Notes: generated by a model from the sequence alone, not told the origin. A DNA stretch of 64,000 bases from Macquaria australasica (GCA_005408345.1 SEMN01000331.1:311492-375491); one strand, 5' to 3'; numbered from the stretch's first letter, positions 24,062 to 36,620 are shown. Made by a program: numbers and translations.

Positions 24062-26690
24062 CTGGAAAAAGAGAACCCTGCTGAGGTGAAAGAGGAATTC
24101 ACCATTGTTTCAGTAGATCCCCAAAATATTTCTTCAAACACCTGGAGGGGAGCAGAGGCAGACTGTGACGAATTAGACATGGCTACTGACTGATTTTATC
24201 TCTTGCTTTCTAGGAGATAACTATAGGTTTCTACACAGTCTACAGGGAGTCACAGTGAATTAGGGAAAAACCCCACTGGCTGTTTATCAGTTCACCCCTT
24301 TGACGAAGGCACTGAAAGTCGCCATTTTAGTGTTTTAATTTGACATTTTTTAAATTTCATTTTCTTGTTGCAGAAAGGCGAGAAGGCTGGGTTTTTTTTA
24401 TACGTATACGCTGTTTTTAGGTGCGCTCAATTACTGTCATTTGTACTTTGTTTAAGGAATACACTATTATATCTTTGTGATGAACAAATGTTACATGGAA
24501 CCAGCCTGAAATAATGAATGACATAGGCTTGACGAGGGCCGTGAAAAAATCTGATGAGAACACTTTTACATTTTCAGAGAGAACAAACACACTCACTAAA
24601 CAAACCTTAACTTGTATCCATATTTATCATGTCGTTTCTTCAACAAACACTTCTCTTCAAGCAAATGTAAAAGTAATTTGCAAAATGATGGAATACTTAA
24701 TTATTTATTTAAATCCATCTTCATTCTTCTTCATTGTAAAAATAATATGCATTATGATGCTAGTAATAATAGTTTTTCCTGTCTGAGGTATTTCTTTGTA
24801 AGGCCAGCAGATTTTAACTGTTGACACACTGGAAGCAGCAGATACATGTGCTCTAAAACTGACCTGCTGTTAGTAACGTCCTATCTCCTTGAGAGTTCCT
24901 TGAGATATAACATACCTATTCCACAATCTGGGGTGCTAGTAATTAGAAGCTGATTCAGAGTCATAAATATTTCTCTGGAAAATGATCGTATTTGTTCATG
25001 TAGAGCAAAGCAGATGAATGTTTCCAGTGAGTTTGAGAGTTTTTAGATGTGGATGGTCTTCAGCCTGATCAGCCCTCCGGCATCCCAGTTGAAACTTTAT
25101 CGCTGAATGGAAGAAGAGGAATCAAGCGAGACAGTTGCTGCTTGTGAAAATGTAAAATGTTCTGTTATGTAGTCTAAACACTGGGAGGCCAATGAGCGAC
25201 AGCATAAATCTGCTCAATTTCTTCCCTGGCCTGAACTTAGATGAAGCCTTGTCTTCTGTTGTCAAGTCTTAAATGATGTCTTCCTTTTTAACTCTCCAAA
25301 ACCATATCACTCCATAAAACAAAATCTGCCACTAGGGGTCAGTATTTAAGTTTTGAGAATTTCAAATAAAACATTAATTTAATTAAAACTAAAAACCAAA
25401 AAGTTCAAAAATAAGCAGCTTAAAATGAAAAAATCCGTTTTAAAAGTACAAGTTTGCTCTCCAAGCCATGATGGAGCTACAGGAAAAGTATAACAGGAAG
25501 AGAATATGTCATAGATTTACAGTCTGAATGGTGATTTCTTGAACCAGTTTGAACTATTGGTCATTACCAGGAATAGGAATCGACAAGAACAAAATGTGAA
25601 CAAAAATATTCATGTCTACAACAAATACTGGAATACAGTATTTTCTTTTGTCTTTTGTGTGCACTATATTATTTTAAAGCCATTTATGTTTTTGTTATGT
25701 TTCAGTGTACTGGTGTAATATTTATCTTCAGACCGAGTCCTTCCACTGAGAAAGTGTACATCAAGTCATGTTTGTCAGATAACTGATGTTTCAAATGTCA
25801 TTATATAGACTGTTTGACTGATGTGAACTTAAGAATTTATAGCTAGTGTCCTTTCAGGTGCTCTGTAACTTTTTACATTCCCACATTCAACACTTAGTTT
25901 GTTTCATGGTTTCTCCACAGTCCAGAGGTATATCTCTGTTTAAGTGCATTCCATATTTGAACAAGCATAGTGTTTGGCTGTATGGTATCTTAAGAGTTGA
26001 CCTATTGGAGCACATGTTATGTTAGTGTATTTAAAGCTTCCAATGAAAACCTACTGTGGCTCCAGATGAACACGACTGGCTCCATGTACTCTTTAATGTG
26101 GGTGGGCGGACTGGAAAGAAAACACTGATTGTATTCCAAACACGTTAACTGAGTAGTGCATCTTAAAGCAACTGACAGTTGGTGTATTCACTGCTCAACA
26201 TTGAGGGCCACCTGTTGGATTGAAGAAAGAAGGTGACCAAATATTTTAGCACAGATATTGTCATATAGACCAATTTAACCATGGTTTTGGAAGTCATATA
26301 TACACTTCATTCATACAGCCAAATCAAGAAAAAAGAGAAAAGATTTTTTCCTCTTTCTCTCTCCTCTCCTTTTTCAATTGTTGGTATATTTTTTAAGTTT
26401 CCCAATTTAAAGCTGTGGAGCAATTTGGCTTATACAGCTGCATTCAATTGTTAAAAACAGAATAGTCATTGGCCCTGGCAGGTGTGCCAACAGATATAAT
26501 AAGGTAAAGAACATCACCCAGTGTGTGATGATAAAAGTCAATACTGACTGAATCTAATGAACTAGGAGTCCCGGGATCTCCTCTCCTTAACTTGTACATT
26601 TCACTGTAGCCTGTGGTGTGCATGTATGTGTGTGTGTTCTATATCCATTGATGTAAATGATCAATAAATGTACAATATCAATAAAGGGAA
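24062..26690 (+). other. mtmr7 3' untranslated region with candidate poly(A) signals
   Basis: No convincing coding sequence follows the mtmr7 stop. AATAAA occurs at 26663-26668 and 26680-26685, giving a plausible 3' UTR of about 2.6 kb. The stretch is AT-rich single-copy-looking sequence with no recognisable transposon ends. Earlier polyadenylation cannot be excluded. Confidence 0.4.
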
Positions 26691-26699
26691 AGAACTGCT

Positions 26700-27416
26700 A
26701 TATACTGAGTCTGATGTATTCTTCAACATGACATGTAAAATATAAAAAAGCAGCTTCCAATACCAAATCCCAACAGGGCTTTTGAATTGTTAGAACCCTT
26801 AAAATGACTGTTGTATTGGTTCATCACAGTGCCAAACAATATGAAGGGACTGACACTAATGAAGCCCTTGTTGATGAATAGTCTGTGGAAAAAAGCTCAA
26901 TTCTGACCTGCATACTTCCTAACCAGATTTGGCAAATCTCATGAAATATCAGGTGCAATCCAAATGTTGTGATGTGTCCATGGCTAAGTGCTTTTAGGGT
27001 CAGAGTTTGGCTTGTGATTGAATGATTGCTATAAAGAATTTGCCAGTATTGAGTCTTATGTATGAATTGTAATAATTGTAATTCTAAATTGTAACAATTC
27101 AGCCACTGAAAACAGATTTTAGATTCTCACATACTAATCAGCTGTGTATTTCATAGAGAGCTCTCATTTGAATTAATACATGTACATATACTTCTTCACT
27201 TCCTTTATAACATATGATACATCAACAGAGACAATTATGGTCCAATTTTAGCTTCTTGCAGATATATCAGCATCAGTGTTGGCTGATAAGTAACAAGAAA
27301 TATAGAGAAGTATAGAAATGCCAAAGATGTGTCTGAGGTCATTTAGAAAGTGGCACCAGAGAGCACTGACAAGTTGATTTTTCAACTGCAAAAATTCCTG
27401 CTTAGTACATATCCTG
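26700..27416. other. Intergenic stretch without recognised features
   Basis: AT-rich sequence between the probable mtmr7 poly(A) site and a SINE. No coding exon, RNA gene or transposon end was seen. Confidence 0.5.
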
Positions 27417-27680
27417 GTAAATGGTAAATGGACTTCACTTATATAGCACTTCTCAACCTTAACAGTTCCCAAAGCATTTTACAGATTGGTCTCATTCACC
27501 CATTCACACACCAATGGTGACAAAGCTGCCATGCAAGGTGCTGGCCTCCATCGGGAGCAACTAAGGGTTCAGTGTCTTGCCCAAGGACACTTCGACATGT
27601 GGACAGGAGGAGTCGGGAATCAAACCGTCAACCCTGGGATTAATAGACGACCCACTCTACCTCCTGAGCCACAGCTGCTC
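27417..27680 (-). mobile_element. tRNA-derived SINE
   Basis: On the minus strand the element starts with a polymerase III promoter: box A TGGCTCAGGAGG (27660-27671) and box B GGTTTGATTCCC (27615-27626). It continues through the conserved body (CTTGGGCAAGACACTG) to an end with CTATATAAGTG and repeated (CCATTTA) units near 27417-27430. The box spacing fits a tRNA-like head, but the cloverleaf is degenerate, so this is not a functional tRNA gene. Confidence 0.7.
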
Positions 27681-27691
27681 ACGATTATTTC

Positions 27692-28854
27692 GTTTTTTAC
27701 AATTGGTAACTCACATTTCTCTATACCGAGTTCCCTTTTTCAAAACTCTTCACAGTTGTCTTTACTTACATGCAGCTCAGCACAACAGTTCATCTTCCAT
27801 CCAAAATGCACTAATGCAACCAAAACACTTGATACACATTTTAGGATTAACTCCTGTACCAGAACACAACAGGAAGCATTAAAATTAGTGTCACTATTGT
27901 CTCTGTAAAAGTATATTTTATTTATTTATGTAGGATAAACCAATATTCCATTATAACAAAAAAGGGCACTTCTGTATTGCATGGATTGTGCCTCAAGTGC
28001 ACAAAATTAAACTATAGTAATTCCAATAATGCAATACAAAACTCTACATATTCACTGTACATACATGTATAGGAGCACTACAGATACAGAAATACAATAG
28101 TGCTAGTCAACCTGTCTTCTGCATTTGGCCACAAGTTCTCGTCCACATCACACCTTCTGTCCTCTCTTGCAATACAGTTGGGAAAGGATCTGTTTGCATG
28201 TCTGATCCATCCTGGCAATCTACTGCAGATATGTCCAGGCATCCAGTATTCATCATATCCTGGAGAGACATCTGATCATGCGGCTGCTGGTCATAAACTT
28301 TCCACCTCTATGAGGACAAGAGTTCCTCTGTGGGGTTGAGGGATAGAGAGTAAGGTGGAAGGAAAAGTAACAGCATGGGACGGGCTGTAAACCACTCTGG
28401 AATCACACTGGAAGGGATGTTCAAACGCCACATCGTCCCATACAATTCCGCCTCTCTTGCCCACTTTCCTCACCTGGCACAAGCCTTTCATAGAGGTCAT
28501 CAAGGAATTAAAATAGGAGCTCAGTGTCTCAATTAAGAGTTTATGCATTTTTATGTTTAATATTTAAGACTAAGATCTAGTAGAATGTAGCAATTTGCAA
28601 TCTAATTTACAGTAATTGTGTTATGAATGTACATATAACAGTTTTTACAATAGTACGTAAACGTGCAAAATGGACTGTAAATACACAGAATTGTAGTGGT
28701 AGTTGAGTTTGAGTGAGAAAGAAATTTAATGCATTTAGTGTCCAAGCAAAGAAAAGTCATCCACAGTTTAGTCCACACTGACTGCTGTTGTGCTGAGTCA
28801 AGGGTTTTGAAAAAGTGAGCTGTTGAGAAATGCATGTTACCAATTGTAAAAAAC
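27692..28854 (-). mobile_element. IS630/Tc1-related DNA transposon remnant
   Basis: Perfect 19-bp inverted ends (GTTTTTTACAATTGGTAAC at 27692-27710 and its complement at 28836-28854) enclose 1163 bp. The interior on the minus strand carries the C-terminal part of a DDE transposase, so this is a decayed, internally deleted copy. Confidence 0.75.
28090..28375 (-). pseudogene. Transposase C-terminal fragment (DDE, IS630/Tc1 type)
   Basis: The minus strand reads LPPYSLSLNPTEELLSS, a stop, then RWKVYDQQPHDQMSLQDMM and, in a shifted frame, sequence like GWIRHANRSFPNC. The PPYS..LNP.E motif holds the third catalytic acidic residue of the DDE superfamily. The in-frame TAG and the frameshift make it non-functional. 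Confidence 0.6.
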
Positions 28855-29511
28855 AAACAAACCCTGTAATAACCACATTTAAGCATTCTGATATCATATA
28901 GTGGGGCTCTAACTTATAACTAAAGATTAATTTGTAATTTCAACTTCACTTCTAAATCCTCATAGAACAGGACATAAATCCATGCGGAAAAGTATAATAT
29001 ATAATATCTAGGAGAACAATCTGATAGCACACAGCAAGTAGGCCTAATGAGTATTATTGGTTCCAGTTTGTTTAGATAGAGTGGAGCAGTGATACTGATG
29101 GCTGAACAAAGACAAGAGTGGAAACTGCAAAGACTTCAACATAAAATCCAAAGAAAGCAGCAATCTGGTCTGTTTGTTACATTAACAGTGACATGTGACC
29201 AATTGGGCTTTCCTTGAAGCCTCTACAGCTGCAGAACACTACAAAATCACAAATCACATTTAAAGCCATGATAGCTCTAAAATACCCAGAAATCCCTCCT
29301 CTCATGTCAGTGACTCTTCCCTCTCCTTTGTTCACATTATCAAACACACCATGACACTGGCTTTTTCTGCATTAAATAACTTATTTTTGTAATTAAAGCA
29401 CAAGGTTAGATCTTGACAAATAGAAGAAGACGACCCCTATTAGACATCTCTCCTCTCTGTCTTGTAAAAATGACAGGAACATACAGTAACAGTTTTTAGG
29501 CATCTTCTCTC
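28855..29511. other. Region downstream of pmm2, nothing recognised
   Basis: This should hold the 3' UTR of the convergent minus-strand gene pmm2. I see no strong poly(A) signal within it on that strand and no repeat ends. Confidence 0.35.
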
Positions 29512-32500
29512 TCATGAGAGGAAAAGCTGCTGACAAAGTTGCTGTGTTTCCTCTGGACAGGAGACTTCATGGCCGATGGTCCGAGGGTCACAGTAGATCT
29601 CAAAGTCATTTCCTCCCTTTAACAAAAAAAAACCCACACAGAGACACAGAGGTTAACTTAGCTGCACTGTCATGTTCTAAATCACATCCGCCATCTTCAT
29701 AGTGGCACTGGGATCAATGTTCATATCAAAAATCTTTGAACATGGGGGGGGTTCATCTCTAACAAGATCGCCCACAAACCTTATTCCTGCACAATCTAAT
29801 CTGTAGCATTTCATTAACTCGCTGTCTTTCAGTGTTTGGAGAATATTTCTCCTACATCTTTGTCTTTCCTCCATTTTCTCCTCTGCTTAAGAAACTCTTA
29901 AGCCTCTTAAAAGTCCTCCTCCCTACTCCTAACGGACACGCTGCCTTCAGACAACTGAACAGAATGCAAAACACACCTCGCTACAGGAGCCATTTAGCTC
30001 AAACTTACGGAGTACACTGGAAGTTGGGTCAGATCAACCACTGGTTTTACCTGGCAGTTCTATTGATATTCTACCTTTGAAAGAATCATGTGTATTCCAC
30101 AGCCATCAGCCATTATTGTGCCGTCCTGCAATAGTAAGCATACTCACAGGTTTGGTCTTGTCTCCAAAGAAGTGAATGGTTGAGTAGTTGTCCTTCTCAA
30201 CAATCCCTAGACAGTATCTCTTATCCCAACCATCAGGAAACACATCAAAGCTGATCTGCCCTCCTACAGACAAACAAAGGCCAAGAGGCAGGAAGAGATG
30301 ATGCGGAGAATTGACATCACACTGACAAAGAAACAGCCACAAGTGACCTGATTTCTCATACTGTCCGAAGTTGTAATAGTTTATTGTTTTATGGGCAGCT
30401 GGTTAAAGCACACAAGTCTGAAGCTGCTACCGATGATGTGTTCCCTACAGATTTAAATGGACCTGTTGCTTTCAAAACAGATTCACTGTAAATACAAACA
30501 CTGTATAATGTTGTGAATGCAGTCGACTCACCAATTGAAAATGACAATCCTCTTCCTTTGAATTCTTCCTTTAAGACGGACACAAACTTCTCTCTGATTT
30601 TCTCTTTCTGTAAGGAGCAAAAAAACAAGAACAAAATCACAGCCCTGCAGATGGTGTCATTTTCTGTATTTCATATCTTTTTACTCCAACACAAACTATT
30701 TCTGTACTGCTGCTTCAGTTAAAGTGGAACTTCAGTTGATTTTGGACATTTATATTTAGCTTAAGTACACAAATTCAAAAAACAAACAACATTGTCTAAT
30801 ACAATACATTTGTATTTTGAGGATGTGCATATTCGCCTGTAATAAGCAAAGCTAAATAGAAAAATACCACTTTACATTTTACAATCTGTGAGTGACAGAT
30901 ACACAACGCGAAGATAGGCAAAGTTAAAGCTGCATTCATTCATTTTTTGGCCACTTGGGGGCAGCAGAACAAGCTGAAAATCTGATATATTATTTGTCAA
31001 ACATGTTAACAAGCACTTGCCTAATTACACATCCAGCAGACACACAGGAACAGCATTCATTTGAAGTCAAGTTTCTGGTCACCTGACAAATGTCCAATAT
31101 TCCCTCTCTGTTAGCTCTGTTTTGTTCTCCATCAATTTCTGAGAAAAACATCTGGCTCTTTTTCTTTGCTAAATGCTCCACTATGTTGACTAGCTAGTTT
31201 CTAACTGTGTCTGTCTGCTGTTTGCTGCGAAGCAGGCAGCAAAAAGTGGTTCATCAGAGATTTTTTAGCTAAATTAGCTGCTTGCTACAACTGGAAATTA
31301 TTTGAGAGCATTGAGAGTGAACCAAGACAGTAAACTTGCGGGGCCATACAACCAAAACAATGAGCTGAAAGATGCTAACACACTCTAAAAAGCTGAGGGG
31401 AACTGCTGAGTCAGGTGATGATTCTATGTCGATTCATCACCACAGTTATTTGATCCTTTGATAATATAGAAATATTGATTAGTGCAGCTTAAGCAATGCA
31501 TTTTCTGACTCACGCCCAAGAAATGGCATGTGTGAATGTGCTACCTGATCTAGCTCGTAGAACTCTTTCCTTTCTTCCTGTGTACAGCTGCGTCCAATAG
31601 GGGAGACGTTCAACATGCCATTACGGAATTCAATGAATGTCCCCCTGTAAAACATTACACATTGCAATTTAGTCTCCATAAGGCTAAACCTCATAACTAT
31701 CCATTATTATTCTACACTTTCAAATATTATACAACTTTTAAGGCTTCCCAGCATGCCCATTACATCAGTTACAGAACTGTTAACCCCAAAAACAAATAAA
31801 TATTGATCATGAGATCGTGACTCTGATATGTCTGTACCTCTTCTTAGGCAGTTTGATCTTGGCCATGTAGTTGAGACAGAAGTTGATGAAATCTTGCAGC
31901 AGCTCTTCTCCCATATGGGCCTGGATAGACTGACAACATCAAGCAGACAAAGTAAACTTCCTGGGGCCTGTCACATGTGGTGACCTCATAATATTCAGGC
32001 TATCTTTGTATTTTTTGGTTCACAAAATCAAGATTAGGATGGCAAATCATCTTAATCTGTCAAACGAGGACTTTGACAATACAGGCTTAAAAGCATTCCC
32101 ATAAAAAAGTGTTCTTTGGACACATTAAGTTAATCTTACCTGGACAGAGAGAAACTGTCCATTCCTATAGGCCACAAGGCCATTCTCAGCAAACACGTAG
32201 TTCACTTTCTGGATCACTGAACACATACACAAACAGAAAAACAGAGAGTCAAGCTGATTACCTACTTGAGAGATAGATATATAAATGTATAAATGATCTG
32301 GTACAGATGTGTGTGTTTCACCATCATCTCCCAGCTGCTCTTTGATCTTGCTGAGGTCCGACCCTCCTACCACTCCGACTCGAACCCGAGTCCTCAACTT
32401 CTCAAGGAACTCTGCCATTTCTGGAGTCACACGCTGAAAACAGAGACAATCAACTTACATTTACTGACATGATGGGATAAACAACAGCATTGATAGGAAC

Positions 32501-32913
32501 AAGAACAGTCACCATCATAACAGTTTTCAGCTTTTGCATAGTGAAATTTAGAAAGAAAATCTGCATGCATTTCAGTTGTTGGGACTCGTGTCAACTGTTG
32601 CGGATCGCAGCTGAAAAAACGGGCTCACTTTTTTATTAAGTCTTTGACAACTGACTAAGTGCGTACTATTAGTCATAGTACAATCACCTACTTATAACTT
32701 TGTACTCGTCTTTCTGGTAGTTGTATAGTTATTTTTTATGCAGTGATTGTAAATTATGTTACCCATTTTGTCTGTGGCACAAGCACACTCAGGCCCTGTT
32801 TACACCTGGCATTAACATACGTCTTGGGTGATGGTATCACACGCATTGAGGACTCACTGAGATCCGGTCGCTCAGACCACATTCGGAGGTGGAAAAAGAA
32901 AGGCATCATAATC

Positions 32914-32952
<39 letters not shown>

Positions 32953-35323
32953 TCTTCCCTGGCGGTTCCCCATATGAAATTGATTACAGTTTTATTTATT
33001 TTCTCTATTGTCTGTTCTTTGGGAGGGAAAACAGTTGCTATAAACAGCAATTTAGATAAAACAGAAGTCTTTATTATTAAAATTCTAGTTTTAGAATTGT
33101 TTTATTTTCCCATTTCTGTAGTTCATGTTTTATTTCATATTTTCATAACAGTTTTTATTACTTATTTGCACATCTAGAATCTTCGTGTCATTTCTATCCT
33201 GAACATTAATCACAGGTCGTGTGTCATTCCTTCCAAATCAGACTCATTCTGTTTTGTTATGGTTTAATTTTATATTTTATATTTTATAAATGCTGGGACC
33301 ACTGCTGGATTCCTCCATGCGCTAAGGGCTCTCTCTTTAGGAGGGCGGCGGAGTTGGCTCTCCCTTGGCCTCTGCCTCTGCCAGCAGCTGGCTGCAGTTC
33401 TCTTCCTGCTGCCACCCTCTCAGCTATCAGCTCTCTGCACACTCCGGTCCTGTTCTGGCCGCAGGACACTCTGCACAGAAGCTGCTGTCTGAAGTGTGAG
33501 TTCTCTCTTGTGACGTCAGCTGGTTGTTCTGTTGAAGCAGCTCTCTCACGTGCCTCTTTTGCTCCTCAGCCTATGGTTTCCTCTGGACTCATGCCTTGTT
33601 GATGTAGTAGTGTGGGCACTGAAAGTACGAATGACCTCCTTCTCCGCACAGGCTGCACTCTGCAGCACTTGTGCAGTCCTTTGCTTTATGGCCCAGACTT
33701 CCGCATCTCCAACACTTCACTTCCTGACAGTCTGTGACTTGACGCTCTGTGCTGTTACAAATGTAGCATCTTATCACCTGACCAGTGTAAGAAATGCAGT
33801 CGCTGTATGGCCCGAGGGTGACTGAGTTTGGTAGATTCTTGTGCTGGTTTTTGTCATTTCGCTGCATCTTCACTTTATACTTTCTGACTCCATACCAAAT
33901 CCCAAACTGGTCTACTGGCTTAAACGACTTCTCAAGGATGTTACAGTAGATAAATACAGTCAGGTATAGCTCCACGTCATGATCGGAGACCCGGCCAGTC
34001 CACAATGTTAACAATGTCAATAGCAACAGACGAGTCAACTTGCCAATGTTTCCACTTCTTCTCCTTCTGTTGCTTTCTGCAGGTGTTTCTGCCTCCGGAG
34101 CTGTAGAGTCTGGATCTATGGTTGCATCTGCTGCACCCGTGCTCCTGCTCAACAGCCGCTGCTGCTATTACTGTTATTGCTCTTATTATTAGTATTATAT
34201 TATAATATTGCTATTAGTATTATTTCTATTAATATTAACATCAAGTCCATTACCACAACTATTACTTTACATCTCTGTGTGGAACTGTATTGTGCTGCTG
34301 TATGTTCTCTTTCCTCCTGCTCACTTCTTTTTGTGTCTGTGTTTGCAAGCAACTACCACTCTGCCGCTATCTTAATTCAGCACACCCTCTCCAACACACA
34401 AACTTTGTTGTTGTTTTAGATATATTATTTATTTATTATTATTATTATTTATTTGCCATAGGTTTACAGAATAATACTTAACCTAAATATTTACAGCAAA
34501 CTCAAATATACTAAAAACTAGATAAACTTTAGAGTTTGCGTTCCACCGGGCATTTCCCATTTAAGTGTGAACAGTGAACAAATTAATTTGCTCATGACAT
34601 GTCAATACACTATCATTTATTACTATTATACCAGTGACTGTTGCTCGTAGCAGTCCGACCACATATCGGCTAATGTCTTAGGGTGGAACCATTTTCAATG
34701 TAAAAGTTTCTGCGGAACACATTATCGCTCGGAAGAACTACAATAACAAAAAGAAATGTGCAAAAGAAGCCACAAAACTAATCACAATGACATCACAGTA
34801 CCCTTTAGTAAAATGGAAATGAAGTTGAAAGAAAGGTGGCAAAAGGAGTAGGAAAAAGAGAGAACAGGAAGATGGTTATACTGGATTCAAAGAAAAGCAG
34901 GCATGATGAGAAACACAGGGATAACCCTGAGAGACGAGTCGATAATATCCTGGATACATTTTGGTCATACAGGATTAAACATTACATTATTTAAAATAGG
35001 AATGTATATAGCCATATATCGTTAGCTCCAGATCCACACTCCATACCAGTTGGTGGCGGTAATGCACCATAACGTTGTTTACTAACCGCCATATAACATC
35101 AAGAAGTACTACAACAACGTGGAGCCGGATGTTGCACTGACCCAACGCACTATCAGATGTATGTATGACTGGAGTCAGGCGTAACATTAGTTTTATACAC
35201 GCGCGAACACGCACACATTACCTGTCTCGCGGCCGTGAGCGTGCCGTCAACATCGAAGAGGCAGAGCGTGCTCGAATCTACAGCAGCTTCACTTATCTTG
35301 TCTCTCTGCGCCCAGTCATCCAT
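29512..35323 (-). CDS. pmm2: Phosphomannomutase 2, 8 exons
   Basis: Minus-strand exons: 35222-35323, 32322-32433, 32140-32216, 31838-31929, 31545-31644, 30532-30607, 30148-30263 and 29512-29616. All junctions are GT/AG, and the lengths sum to 780 nt, giving an intact 259-residue protein. The HAD-family nucleophile motif DVDGT is at residues 24-28 (Asp24 nucleophile, Asp26 acid/base). Other signature blocks are [45 protein letters not shown] and FFGDKT...GGNDFEI. GLVAY, AKIKLPKKR and [13 protein letters not shown] favour PMM2 over PMM1. It converts mannose-6-phosphate to mannose-1-phosphate in the cytosol for GDP-mannose and N-glycosylation. I chose the ATG at 35321-35323; a short N-terminal extension relative to human PMM2 is usual in this family. 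Intron 1 (2.8 kb) is full of LINE debris. The gene converges on mtmr7. Confidence 0.93.
32914..32952. repeat. (ATA)n microsatellite in pmm2 intron 1
   Basis: Thirteen or so uninterrupted ATA units. It follows a fragment of a common fish repeat (CCCTGTTTACACCTGGCATTAAC at 32793-32815). Confidence 0.85.
33589..34060 (-). pseudogene. LINE ORF1 zinc-knuckle fragment (Tx1/L1-type)
   Basis: The minus strand encodes FKPVDQFGIWYGVRKYKVK, PNSVTLGPYSDCISYTGQ and three CCHC knuckles. Knuckle 1 is CYICNSTERQVTDC (the His position is Arg), and knuckles 2 (CWRCGSLGHKAKDC) and 3 (CSLCGEGGHSYFQC) are intact. This is the nucleic-acid-binding end of a LINE ORF1 of the Tx1/L1 group. The open frame continues upstream into antisense L2 3'-UTR sequence (34073-34152), making an accidental chimera. 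No matching ORF2 is adjacent. Confidence 0.55.
34073..34340 (+). mobile_element. L2 LINE 3'-UTR fragment
   Basis: Sequence matches the 3'-UTR of the L2 copies at 43.6 and 50.8 kb: TCTGCCTCCGGAGCTGTAGAG, the ATTACTGTTATTATTAGTATT-type run, and ATTACTTTACATCTCTGTGTGG. Plus orientation; it is truncated at both sides and lies in pmm2 intron 1. Confidence 0.7.
35025..35120 (+). repeat. GGCGGTAATGCACC repeat, copy downstream of pmm2 exon 1
   Basis: Contains CCACACTCCATACCAGT, GGTGGCGGTAATGCACC and AACCGCCATATAA followed by an AAGAAG-type tail, a motif string recurring at 35440-35550 (inverted), 36060-36145, 42365-42410 (inverted) and 52725-52760 (partial, inverted). Element ends are not defined. 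Confidence 0.55.
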
Positions 35324-35439
35324 GACAGGCTGCTGACTCACTGCTCCTCACTGTGACACAGCCCCTCTATGTTTTCCCAATGTACTGTGATCACTCAGGG
35401 TGTATCCACAGTCTTTCTCGCTTTTCTTCCAGCAGAACC

Positions 35440-35550
35440 ACTGACAACTACTTCTTCTTCTTCTCCTTCTTCTTCTTCTTCTTCGTTGGCTTTTACAGGC
35501 GGTTTGCATCCAAAATGATGCATTACCGCCTTCTACTGGATTGGACATAA
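35440..35550 (-). repeat. GGCGGTAATGCACC repeat, copy upstream of pmm2
   Basis: Reverse-complement copy of the string at 35025-35120: on the minus strand CCAGTAGAAGGCGGTAATGC, then AAACCGCC, then an (AAG)n tail at 35453-35483. It lies 120-230 bp upstream of the pmm2 ATG in the same orientation as the gene, so it may overlap the pmm2 promoter. Confidence 0.5.
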
Positions 35551-35699
35551 AATGTAATTCTCCTAATCTACTGTCAAAGCTTCCTCTAGCTTTTTCTTCT
35601 TTAGTGTTTACTAACAGATCGCAAAAGGAAGGTGCATACCGCCGCCACCTGCTGCAGCCTGTGTAGCTGTCACATGAAAAATAAATGAACGACTGACTT

Positions 35700-36150
35700 G
35701 AAAACCCAGTCGAGGGGTGAACTATATGGAATGCCGTTTTAGTCAATATTAAATAAATAAATAAATGAATATGGCTATGAAATAATACTGAAATAAATAA
35801 ATGAGCCAATGAATATATAAATAAATGTAAATATAAATATATAATATATGAGTCAATATAGTTCAATAAATAAATAAATAGGTTTTTATTTCAAAATGAC
35901 ATTTTTCAAAGGACAACTTTTATTTATTTCAGGGGACTTTTATTTCATACTTCCACAGTTATTTATTTCAGGGGACTTTTATTTCATTTTCTTATATTCA
36001 AATGAATGGGGCGTGGTTATCTCAGATTCAGACCAAAGCAACAGCACGAGAACAGCACGCTCTAGTTCCACACTCCAGTCCAGTTTGTGGCGGTAATGCA
36101 CCTCTAAGCTGGTTTGCCAACCGCAAATAAACACTGAAGACGAAGAAATT
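35700..36150 (+). repeat. AT-rich (TATTTATT)n interspersed repeat, copy A
   Basis: This unit runs from an AAATAAATAAATG-rich end through TTTATTTCAGGGGACTTTTATTTC and TGGGGCGTGGTTATCTCAGATTCAGAC to GGCGGTAATGCACC. The same order recurs inverted at 42350-42700/43079-43210 and at 52725-53105. It is non-coding and the family is unassigned. Confidence 0.6.
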
Positions 36151-36226
36151 TCACAATAAAATTTCAACATCGCGAGCGCAAACCGGATGTCAGGTCTGAG
36201 CACTAGCTTAACTCGCGGTCGAAACA

Positions 36227-36620
36227 ATGGCAGAGTCCAAGAGCAGTCAGGCATGTATTGTGCCTTATTGTTCTAACTCTAAACAAAGTAGTTTCACAGC
36301 TCTCCAACCGACAAACATTTTAAAAGGAGATTTTGTCCATAAGAAGAGACGAGGGAGCAGGATTTACCGTGAGGAGAGGCAGTACTTTTGTGTGTGTCTT
36401 GCACCTCAAGGAGGATGAGGTCCTTGCCCACCTAGAGTGGGCAAATATTTGAAACTGCAGACTGTCCCTTCCAGATTTCTGAAGAAAACCAACCATGCCA
36501 GACACAAACGGCCAAAAGAAGTGGTTGTGATGTGGACGAAATGGCGGTTGATGAAACTGAGTGCGTTGATGCGGCAGTGCTGGTGCAGGATCTTGACGAC
36601 TGTCGTCCTACTCCGGGTGA
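36227..36620 (+). pseudogene. THAP-like domain remnant with frameshifts
   Basis: The plus strand reads MAESKSSQACIVPYCSNSKQ, then in shifted frames VCVLHLKEDEVLAHLEWA (compare the Cys-x-x-His-Phe end of THAP fingers), GKYLKLQTVPSRF (the VPS.F box) and CDVDEMAVDETECVDAAVLV, followed by a GTGAGT donor at 36617. The block order fits a THAP finger plus acidic linker, but the middle is missing and at least two frame changes are needed. Identification is tentative. Confidence 0.35.

Noticed and set aside
29512..35323. PMM1 as the name for the phosphomannomutase
   Set aside because: GLVAYRNG, AKIKLPKKR and [13 protein letters not shown] follow the PMM2 pattern; a few positions (KEKIREKFV, GEELLQD) are PMM1-like, so the call rests on the balance.
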